Positions 1 to 9,031 of a DNA stretch of 64,000 bases are shown piece by piece. Origin of the DNA: Plasmodium coatneyi (lineage: Eukaryota > Apicomplexa > Aconoidasida > Haemosporida > Plasmodiidae); assembly GCF_001680005.1 (NCBI RefSeq), contig NC_033565.1, positions 1 through 64,000 on the forward strand, written 5' to 3'. Both the position numbers and the translations under genes were made by a program. Below the pieces are notes generated by a model. It worked only from the letters and a program-made list of their open reading frames with translations. It had not been told where the DNA came from and did no database searches. Position 1 is the stretch's first letter. The number at the start of each line of letters is the position of its first letter.

Positions 1-76
1 CCCTAAACCCTGAACCCTAAACCCCTAAACCCTGAACCCTAAACCCCTGAACCCTGAACCCTAAACCCTAAACCCT
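1..76. repeat. Telomere repeat tract
   Basis: Tandem CCCTAAA and CCCTGAA heptamers with a few CCCCTAAA/CCCCTGAA variants, the C-rich strand of a Plasmodium telomere. The tract reads 5' to 3' into the chromosome, so this is the left chromosome end. It stops abruptly at about base 76-79 (CCCTA|TAAATCC), where an open SICAvar reading frame begins. Only the innermost part of the telomere is present. Confidence 0.95.
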
Positions 77-79
77 ATA

Positions 80-1167
80 AATCCTTCTAATCTTACCCCA
101 CACCTTCCTTTAATTCCTTCTATAATTGGAATCATAACTATAACCTACTTACTTTGGAAGGTAAAAAAAAAGGAAAAGAAGAAAGAAAAGAAAAAAAAAA
201 AAAAAAAAAAAAATGAAAAAAGTATGAAAAAAAAAAAAATATATATAAAATAAAGGTGAATGAATCATTTAGGGTGTATGAGTAGGATTTTCGCATTTTA
301 AGGTGTATGTGTATGGGATTTCGCAATTTAGGCTGTGTGTGTAGGATTTCGCATTTTAGGGGTGTATGTAGGATTTCACATTTTAGGGGTGTATGTAGGA
401 TTTCACATTTTAGGGGTGTGTGTAGCATTTCGCGTTTTAGGGGTGTTTGTGTAGGATTTCGCATTTTAGGGATGTGTGTGTGTAGGATTTCGCATTTTAG
501 GGATGTGTGTGTGTAGGATTTCGCATTTAAGGGTGTGTGCGTATAGGATTTCGCATTTTACGTGTGTATGTAGGATTTTGCATTTTAGGGGTGTATGTGT
601 AGGATTTCAGATTTTATGGTGTTTGTGTGTGTAGGATTTCGCATTTTAGGGTGTATGTGTAGGATTTTATCACTTGCATTTCATGTAGTAATTACTGTTG
701 CGTGTTAACAAATATTTCACCCCTCCTAAAAAAAAATATTTTTTCCCTTTTTTTTTTTTTTTGTTCAGTATTTTGGTAAGCTTGGTAAGGGAAGAAAGCG
801 TTACAGAAGGGCTTATCAATTACGTGGTCCCTCCTTAGAACAGCAGATTGTTGACCATGTGGACAACCAAGATGATGGTCCACATGAATATTATTTAGTA
901 AAGGAACCAAAACCTCGTTCTACGCCTATAAAAAGGAGGAAAAAACGGGGCCTTGGTCGTCCTCGTGCCGGTCGTCGTCGTGTACGTCGCCGCATGATTA
1001 TTGATATTCATTTAGAAGTCTTAGACGAATGTCAAAAAGGGGACCTGCATTCGACGAAGGAAGACTTTTTTGAAATTTTGGTTCAAGAATTTATGGGAAG
1101 CAAATTCATAAAAGAAGAAAATGTTCCTAAGGAACATGTTTCTATGGTTGATGTTCCTATGGAATAG
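80..1167 (+). pseudogene. SICAvar: SICAvar 3' fragment cut off by the telomere
   Basis: The last two exons of a SICAvar, a red-cell-surface variant antigen. Exon remnant 80-160 encodes a transmembrane segment ending Y-L-L-W-K, followed by a GT donor at 161. The final exon runs 769-1167, after a long T tract and CAG. It gives Y-F-G-K, a very basic R/K-rich stretch, then the family cytoplasmic block D-I-H-L-E-V-L-D-E-C and E-F-M-G-S, and ends at TAG 1165-1167. The phase is 0 on both sides. All extracellular exons and the start are gone because telomere repeat directly abuts the membrane exon. The two SICAvars at 4.3-8.4 and 58-62.6 kb have the same exon pair, so family identity is firm. It cannot make a full antigen. 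Confidence 0.9.
270..680. repeat. SICAvar intron minisatellite, expanded
   Basis: About sixteen imperfect copies of a 24-27 base unit resembling GTGTAGGATTTCGCATTTTA, inside the intron between the membrane and cytoplasmic exons of the truncated SICAvar. The same intron has about two copies in the SICAvar at 7.75-7.83 kb and one in the SICAvar at 61.91-61.96 kb, so this copy next to the telomere is strongly expanded. Confidence 0.85.
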
Positions 1168-1412
1168 GTTCCAAGTTCAGATCCCGGGTTTAGGGAGGAA
1201 GACACTATTCCTAAGCAAGGTGTTCCTGAGGAAGTCGTTCCTGAGGAATGTGTTTCTAAGGAAGGTGTTTCCTGAGGGAACACGTTCCAAGTTCCGATTC
1301 CGGGTTTAGGGAGGAAGAGTTTCTTCCTAAGGATGAAGTTCCTGAAGTAAATATTCCTATGGATGATGTTCCTAAGGAACAAGTTCCAAGTTCTAATTCC
1401 GGGTTTAGTGTG
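1168..1412 (+). other. Decayed SICAvar C-terminal repeat tail
   Basis: After the TAG at 1165-1167 the DNA continues with repeats that encode the P-K-E-Q-V-P-S-S-D-S-G-F type tail of SICAvar proteins, but in broken frames (units beginning GTTCCTAAGGAA, with GGGTTTAGGGAGGAAGA). The run ends at about 1412 with GGGTTTAGTGTGTAATAA. It looks like coding sequence released from selection. Confidence 0.7.
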
Positions 1413-1883
1413 TAATAAATACATTTTTTTTTTTTTTTTCGTTATTGCATGACAGTGTTTAGGTTCATGTGTAATTAGTATAAGCCGGGAAAAAAAAAAA
1501 ATTTTCCACTTCATTTTGATTTGTTTTGATAAAATTTTTTTATTGATGATCCAGCATAATTATTTATTTTGTTATAAATTTTAACTTTGTAATTTTTTTT
1601 TTTTTTTAACTTACTAATTTTTTTTCTCTTACGTCCAATTATGGACATTTGAAAAGGTGCTCCTCCAAATTGTGCGCGGAAGGTTCCCGCGACGATTCTC
1701 GCGCTTCCTTTTACAGTTATTTAATGATACAAATGTAGGGGGAAAAAAAAAGAAATGTGAAGAAAAGAAGGAAAGAATGAAAAAAGAAGGAAGGAAAAAA
1801 AAAGGAAAAAATGTTATTTTGTTCCTTACACTTTACGGTCTTTATGTTCTGCCGTATCTTTTAAGGGAATATTAAATACAATA
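1413..1883. other. Convergent spacer between SICAvar and KIR ends
   Basis: AT-rich spacer with no gene. It holds T tracts (about 1580-1625) and a purine tract (1739-1810) of G/A triplets. The sequence AATGTTATTTTGTTCC at about 1808 corresponds to the element seen downstream of other KIR genes (see findings). Confidence 0.6.
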
Positions 1884-2198
1884 TTACATACGACCGTAAC
1901 CTATATTTTGTCGATGACCTGGTGGAGTATTATCATTTGTCGTATTTGTTGCTGCTTGCGCTACTGTTCTTCCACTTCTGCTGGTAGACTGTCCTTGGGT
2001 AGACGGTCTAGTGTATGGAGCAGAATGTACTGTAGTGGGATCAAACGTGGAACTTGCTTCCGAACTTTCTATGTAGCCTATTGTTGAAGTTTCTGTTACA
2101 TCATAAAGGTCCTGTCCAATTGCTCTTTTCCTTCTTCTGTTGCTCCTTCCTTCATTTCCAGAAGAGTGGTTACCAAACTAAGAAGAGCATGGTTTATA
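1884..2198 (-). pseudogene. KIR: Isolated KIR cytoplasmic tail exon with nonsense codon
   Basis: A 315-base KIR terminal exon read on the minus strand, from an AG acceptor at 2199-2200 to TAA at 1884-1886. It starts Y-K-P and ends N-I-G-Y-G-R-M-stop, exactly as the tail exons at 50,425-50,733 and 63,473-63,748. In the conserved Y-K-P-W-S-S-W-F-G opening, the first Trp codon is TGC and the second is TAG, a premature stop only seven codons into the exon. The remaining frame is open. No KIR domain or first exon exists between here and the SICAvar at 4.3 kb, only minisatellites. It is a relic of a KIR of the W-S-S-W-F-G tail subtype. Confidence 0.88.
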
Positions 2199-2199
2199 C

Positions 2200-2870
2200 T
2201 AAAGGGAAGGAAGGATTAAAAAGGAGAAGGTTGTTAGGGCTGGTAGGGTGGTAGGTGCAAGGAACGTTGTTACGGTGGTTCGTGGAAGGAAGGAACATTG
2301 TTAGGGGTGGTGGTAGGTCGAATGAAGGTTGTTAGAATGGAAGGTACTTCCTAAGTGAAGGAAGATGGTTAGGGGGGGTATGGTGGTAGGTGGGTTGTTA
2401 GGTGGGTGGGAGGAACGTTTTTAGGGGTTGGTAGAATGATAGTGTTAGGTGTGGTAGAATGATATTGTTAGGTGTGATAGAGTGATGTTGTTAGGGGTCG
2501 TAGAATGATGTTGTTAGGGGTCGTAGAATGATGTTGTTAGGTGTAGTAGAATGATGTTGTTAGGGGTGTTAAAATGATGTTGTTAGGGGTGTTAGAATGA
2601 TGTTTTTAGGGGTTGGTAGAATGATAGTGTTAGGTGTGGTAGAATGATATTGTTAGGTGTGGTAGAGTGATGTTGTTAGGGGTCGTAGAATGATGTTGTT
2701 AGGTGTAGTAGAATGATGTTGTTAGGGGTGTTAGAATGATGTTGTTAGGGGTGCTAAAATGATGTGGTTAGGGGTAGTACAATGATGTGGTTAGGGGTAG
2801 TAGAATGATGCTGTTAGGGGTGGTAGGATGATGTTGGTCGGGGTGTTAAAATGAAGGTTTAGGGTGTTAG
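2200..2870. repeat. GTTAGG-type minisatellite upstream of KIR relic
   Basis: Tandem units of about 22-25 bases of the kind GTAGAATGATGTTGTTAGGGGT, preceded by looser GGTGGTAGGTGG repeats. In intact KIRs the same family occupies the intron between the membrane exon and the tail exon, so this is probably the expanded intron of the relic. The unit contains the telomere-like GTTAGGGG. Confidence 0.85.
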
Positions 2871-4125
2871 GGTGAAGGTTCCGCGTATCAGAATGATGGT
2901 TTAGGGGTGTTATGATGAAGGTTCGGGATATAAAAGTGAAGGTTCAGGTTGTGGGAATAGGGTTAGGGGATAAGCTTCTTTTCTAGGTTCTGGAATAACT
3001 ATATGGCCTGGTATTTAGCTTCTTACGGCGAATATTCTCTATTGTTAAGGAAAACGAAATAAGGCAGTAACAAAAAGAAAAAAAAAACAAGAGAAGAAAA
3101 AAAAAAAGGACGAAAAAAAAAAAAAAAGTGAGGGAAGTATGTAAAATGCATATGGAAGGAGAGAAGGGAATGTTGTATTCAAGAATTCTTTTGCTTTAGA
3201 TATATTTTTATAGAAAAAGAACAAGAAAATGAAAGAAAAGGAAGAAAAAAGAGAAAGAAATAAAAAAGGAAGGAAGGAAAGAAGGAAAAAAGAAAAAGAA
3301 TAAAAAGAGGGAAAAAAAAGTGGGTTCAATGTATGGGAGTACGGTTAAGGATATGAGAATAGGATTAAAGTTGTAGAGGTAGGGTTCAGGGTGTGGGGGT
3401 ATAGTTCTTTTCTAGGTTATGCAACAACAGTATCGCCAGCAACTTAGCTCCTTAGGGGGGGGAAGGCGAAGAAATGTAAGGAAGAAAGGTAAGGATGAAA
3501 GGTAAGGAAAAAAGAAAGAATGAGAGGAAAGAAGGAAAAGAAAAAAAAAAAGAGCAAAATATTTTGTGAGGGAAGGAAAAGAAAGAAAAAAAAAAAAAAG
3601 ATAGAAGTAAGAATGTGGAGGGTTGAATGTGTGGGAGTAGGGTTAAGGTATTAGGGTGAAGTTTCAGGGTATAGGACTAGGGTTCCGGGTATTAGAGTGT
3701 ACCTTCAGGGTATAAGACTAGGGTTCCGGTTATTAGAGTGAACGTTCGGGGTATAGAAGTAGGGTTCCGGGTATTAGAGTGTACCTTCAGGGTATAGGAT
3801 TAAGGTTCCGGTTATTAGAGTGAACGTTCGGGGTATAGGAGTACGATTTCGGGTGTTAGAGTGAAGGTTCAGGGTGTAAGACTAGGGATCAGAATGTAAA
3901 AGTAGGGTTAAGGGTGTGTGAATGGTGTTTAGGGTGTGAGAGTAGGATTTAGGGTGTGAGAGTAGGCTTCAGGGTGTGAGAGTAGGTACAGTTTGTTAGA
4001 GTAGGGTTCCGGGTATTAGAGTGAAGGTTCCGGGTGCAGGAGTAGGGTTCCAGGTGTAAGAATAATGTTCTTTTGTAGGTTGTGGAATAGGCATATTGCC
4101 TGCTGTTTAGTATTTTAGAACCTCT
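2870..4125. repeat. Higher-order repeat block with telomere-like units
   Basis: Units such as GGGTTCCGGGTATTAGAGTG and GAAGGTTCAGGGTGTAGG alternate with purine-rich A/G tracts. A longer landmark, TTCTTTTCTAGGTT followed by TGGAATA and GCCTG, recurs near 2975, 3405 and 4065. The block is therefore a larger repeat with a period of roughly 430-660 bases. GGGTTCA and GGGTTTA match the telomere heptamers. No gene is seen; short open frames here are repeat artefacts. Confidence 0.75.
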
Positions 4126-4283
4126 ATGTGCACTCTCTGCAAGAGGGTGCATCAAGGTGAAATAAGGGAATCAGAGAAAATAGTTTAAGGAAAAAAAAAG
4201 AAAAAAAAACAAAGAAAAAAGAAAGAGAGAAGAAGCAAGTAAAAGAAGAATAAAAGCAAATTATGTAAGGAGAGGCAGGAACC

Positions 4284-7200
4284 ATGGAACAATTCTTGAA
4301 TTTTGCACGATTAATAGGAGACTGGCAACACGAAAGAGGGACGTCCGGAACGGTTGGTGATTTAGCCAATTCAGTATGGCACACGAATATATGGACCATA
4401 TTAGCACACATATATGTGACGATAGCAGAAATAGAGCAAATACGCAAGGTAGATGTATATATATGTGAGCATAATCTTCGCAATTATCCGTGCAGGATGA
4501 AATATGGACTAAAATGGAAGAAATGTTCAATGAACTAATTGAACGCATGTCTAAAGATCATCAACTTGTACAGACCATGTGCAGTGAACTTGGGGAGGGA
4601 TATACTGTGGACGTAGTAAACAGAAAAGATCTGTGCAAAGCTATGATCAAAATACTGTTTTATATTAATAAGTTGAAAATGACAGATCATGGGAAGCTGG
4701 AGGTGGAGAGGGGCAACAATGGTGAGGAAGGAATATGGGACTACATGCGATGTATCATAGGGAGTGTAACTATAATACAATTATTTGGGAAACATTGCAG
4801 GTTGAGGGAAATTACGGAATATGTGTCTGGTGCAGTAGGAGCACAGAGAGATATGCTCGGGGCGGTAGATAACTATCGGAAGTGCAAATGGGTTAATACT
4901 GAAAGTTTCAGTGTAGCTAACAGAATGTTTGGGAAAACGGTACAAGAATGGATAGAGAAGAATGAAAGTAAGAAAGGAATAAAGGGTGCAAAGGAAATAG
5001 TAAGAAAAGCAAAATGCGACAAACACGTAAAGGTGAACATAGTGGAAGAGAAGGGGGAGTCAGAACGGAAAATGGGCGTAGTGGGAGTTCTGCGGAAAAC
5101 CAATGATAATGAGTTAAAGAAAATGGTGGAAAATGAAGGTGGTATGGAGAAGGATAAAGTTAACCAAATGTTAGATGGAATGAAGAATTTAAATTGTAGC
5201 CAACTGGAACAAAAAATAAAGGAACAATTCCGTGGAGCTTGGGAACTGGGAGAAGATGGTATGTGCACAGTTGCCTTTCACTTTATTTCTCCAATATTTT
5301 TTTTTCTTTTGCAGAGGGGAATTTGTGTATGTATGTTGAATATTGTACAAGTGTATTCGTAAATGTAAAATAACGTATATAGCAGGTACACCTGTAGGGA
5401 ATAATGTATGTACTCCTTCTTTCAACCAAATGTGCAGATAACATTAACGAATGGTTCACGAAGTTCTCTAATCAGCCAACAGATTCGGAGAGTGAATATT
5501 ATGATTTCAAGTTGTTCGGTTACCTATCTTCTGTGTGTGATAGCGATGCACAGGGCCAGGGTAGATTGAAGAGTGTGCAAGATAAAGAATTCTGTAGGGT
5601 TATGGTAAAAAATTTGATGATGGCAAATAAGAATAAAAGACCATGTGAGGAAGACAAGGAGCAGAGTAATAATTGCCAATGGAAGTGTATTTCCAAGTGT
5701 GATCTGTTAAACGCATGGTTATTATATGTGGGTTTAAGATGCAACAGAATGGAAGTTATTAAATATGCATTTGAAGCATTCGACGCTCTGGATATTATGT
5801 TAAAGAATAGTGGGTACAATAATGAGTGTAGGTATGGTAAATTTAGTGGTCTGTACAGAGGGAAGCACGATATGGTGAATTTGTTATCTGAATTTATCCG
5901 TAGAAATGATAAGAGGAACAAATTGAGTGAAATACACGACAAAAACTGGTGCAAGGGTGGAAAAACAACTAATTTTGATCCACTGAAGGTTTCGCTGCGT
6001 GGACGCGGCAGTGGCAATCAGGGTGGGGATGAGAGGTTAGGGGAATTTGTGGAAAAAGTGGAAAAGCTTAAGGAAGAAATTCAAAAGATACAACAATCAC
6101 CACCCTCTAAACCAGGCGGTGCAGTAAACACCTGTAGCAACGGCAAAAGTAAATTACAGACCCGCTTAGACAAAGTCACAAGCACATGGAAAAATAATAG
6201 ACCAGGGACGGGTATGGTAAGAGACGATATTGTTTACTTCTGTCAAGGATGGTACCGTGTGTCCTCTATCTTTGGCGCATAGATAGGGGAGGCAAATTTA
6301 AATCCTGCGTGCTTATACTAAGTGTACACATGTATGTGCCTTCCTTCTTTTTGTTGTCCATAGGATAAATACTGGAATAACGACATAAAAAGTATATTGA
6401 AAGATCTGTCTAATGCTATGAACAGCACGGGCACAGCCGACGATAATCTATGCAAAGACATTGGGCAGAAGACAAATGGTACATCTACAGAGGAACAAAA
6501 TAAGAAAGCATGTACTTACATTGTTAGAGGGTTAAAACATATATACAATATTCCTACCGACCTGACGGATACGAATGACAGAGATAACAGGGAATTCAAG
6601 AGTACCATAGCATGTGCATTATTGAATGCATACATGAAGGAATTGTTACGGGGAAATTGTATAACCAAGGAGGCCGTGGAATATGCCTTTACTATCAAAA
6701 GGAGATCCTATGGAAAGGGATGTCCAGAAGGAGTTTGTAAAGAATGTCACAGGGAAGAGTGTACAGATTATACTGTTGAGCACGAAAATCTATGGAATAA
6801 AGTAAAAACGACGGTTGACGGGAAGGACGGAATAGTAGCACAAACTATAACTGCTATAAATGATATATGTACGCAGAATACGCAAGCGAAGACTCAACAG
6901 GAACCTGGTTCGAAGTCAGCACCTCCACCAAAGAAACCAGGTAACAAAAGTGTACAATGCGGAAAGGCCGCAACGTACAGAAAAAGTGATGATCGCAGTT
7001 CAATTCTAATTAGTGGTGCCGAGCCCAATCCAGAAAATTGTAATGACTTCATACCTCCCAGTATAACAAATACAGAGGATGAGGAGCACATACAGGAAAT
7101 ATTAAGTTCAATACCAGGAGTGCAGGTGGAGGATGCTCCCTCCGGAGCTTCTGATAAGGATACGAAGGAAGTAACTGCCGTCACCGGAACTGGAACTCCA

Positions 7201-8350
7201 GGTAATAATATCTAAAAGGAGGTCACTCAGAAAAATGTCTAATATAGTGCACACGAAGGTGCACCCACTACCCTCGGTTATATTACTTCTACTTATACTG
7301 AAACCACTTTTCTTGCTTACACTTCAGATACTACCCATGGTAATGATCACAGTGTTGAACCTGAAACTGTTCCTGCTCCTGGTCCTTTACCAGATACAGG
7401 AACTGTTCCAGGGACAGGAGTTGCCCCAGGGCAAGATGGCCATGGGACAACACGAACAGCAGCAGTCCAACCACCACCAGCAGTTAGAAGTAAACCACAA
7501 AAAATACAGAATGTAAAGAAGGAACGGATGGTCGACCATTCCTTCCATCCTTCCGAACTCCTTACCCCATACCTTCCTACCATTCCTGTCTTCATTGGTA
7601 TGTCTGCTATGACCTATCTCCTTTGGAAGGTAAGAAAAGAAAAAAAGGGAAAAAAAGAAAGAATAAAAAAAAGAAAAAAAAAAGAAAAAAAAAAGAAAAA
7701 AGAAAAAAAAAAATTATTTTTAGAAGAAAAGAACAGGGAAAAAAAAAAAAAAAATTAAAGGTGAATGAATGAGTAGGGTGTGTTTGTGTAGCATTTCGTA
7801 TTTTAGGGGTGTATGTGTAGTGATTATGCACTTAAGGCTTGAAGAAGTAATTACTGTAGCGTGAACAAAATTTCACATCCGCATTAAAGAAACATTTTTT
7901 TCTCTTCTTTTTTTTTTTTTTTTTTGTGTTCAGTACTTTGGAATGCTTCGTAAGACAAGAAAACGTTACAGAAGAGCTCGTGAAGTACGTGGTCCACTTC
8001 CCTCAGAACAGCAGATTGTTGACCATGTGGATGAGCACCTTGGTCCACGTGAATATATCTTAGTAAAGGAGCGCAAACCTCGTTCTACGTCTATAAAAAG
8101 AAGGAAAAAACAGGGCGTTGGTAAACGTGCCGTTCGTCGCCGCGGTGGTCGTCGCCGCATAATTATTGATATTCATTTAGAAGTCTTAGACGAATGTCAA
8201 AGGGGGGACACGCAACTGGTCCAGGAAGACTTTTTTGAAATTTTGGTTCAAGAATTTATGGGAAGCGAATTTATAAAAGAAAAAAATATTCCTAAGGAAG
8301 AGATTCCAAGTTCAGATTCGGGGTTTTACGGAGGAAGGCTTTGTTCCTAA
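4284..8350 (+). CDS. SICAvar: SICAvar variant surface antigen, six-exon model
   Basis: Exported antigen of the infected red-cell surface. Exons: 4284-4448, 4496-5258, 5438-6216, 6364-7201, 7328-7629, 7934-8350, about 1087 residues. Cysteine-rich domain exons open with D-E-I-W, D-N-I-N-E-W-F and D-K-Y-W. The fourth carries C-T-Y-I-V-R-G-L-K-H-I-Y and the C-x-x-C / D-Y-T pattern shared with the 58 kb SICAvar. A Pro/Gly-rich stalk leads to a membrane segment ending Y-L-L-W-K, then the conserved basic tail exon with D-I-H-L-E-V-L-D-E-C. Reading straight through from exon 4 meets TAA at 7213 and 7240. A 126-base intron 7202-7327 (G|GT...TTCAG|AT, phase 1) removes both and keeps frame. Otherwise the gene is a pseudogene. 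The first intron is only 47 bases, so the first exon is the least certain part. Confidence 0.82.
7630..7933 (+). other. SICAvar tail intron
   Basis: Intron between the membrane and cytoplasmic exons: GTAAGAAAAG donor, an A-rich tract, about two copies of the GTGTAG-CATTTCGTATTTTAGGGG unit at 7755-7830, then a long T tract and TTCAG. Its order of parts matches the introns at 161-768 and 61,820-62,036. Confidence 0.8.
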
Positions 8351-9031
8351 GGAACGAACTCAAATTTCAGATTCGGGGTTTAGGGGAGGAAGACTTTGTT
8401 CCTAAGGAATGTGTTTCTGAGGAAGAAGTTCTTAGGGAAGGTGTTCTTAAGGAAAAGGTTCAACGTTCAGATTGCGGGTTTTAGGGTGTAGTGAATATTT
8501 TTCTTATTTTTTTGGTATTGCGTGAATGTGTTTACAATTGTTCATTGTGTAATTAATATAAGTGGAAGTGAAAAAAAAATTTTTATTCCCCACTTTATTT
8601 TGTTTTGTTTCGTAAAAAAATTTTTTTATTGAAGATACAAAATATATGTTCATTAAAATTTTTTTGTTATAAATTTTTTTTTCGCGCATAAATATTTTTT
8701 TTGAATTTTTTACACATTGATATTTTTTCAAAAATGTCAGGACCTTTTTCCGCATCCGCGTTGGGAGTATTCCTTCCTCATGCAGGGTCATTATTCGTAC
8801 ATACAAACGTAGGAAGGAAAAAAAGTAATGAAATATGAAGAAGAGGAATAAAAAAAGAAAGAAAAGAATGAAAAGAAAGAAAAAAAAGAAAAAGAAGGAA
8901 GAAAAGAAAAGGAAGAAAAAAGAAGGAAATGTAAAAGAAGGAAGAATGGTCATTTTTGCTTCTTATATTGTATGCATTCTGTGTGCACGGACATTTATGT
9001 TCCCCTGATGCGGAACATTCCTTTACAGGTC
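8351..9031. other. Convergent spacer: SICAvar tail decay, AT tracts, purine tract
   Basis: 8351-8485 continues the SICAvar tail repeats out of frame. 8500-8730 is T/A-rich. 8811-8945 is a purine tract (GAAGAGGAAT, AAGAAAG). It ends in GGTCATTTTTGCTTCTT, the element downstream of KIR genes. No gene is seen. Confidence 0.65.

Noticed and set aside
8504..8953. 149-codon Phe-rich frame on minus
   Set aside because: Spans AT-rich spacer and the purine tract between SICAvar and KIR; low complexity.
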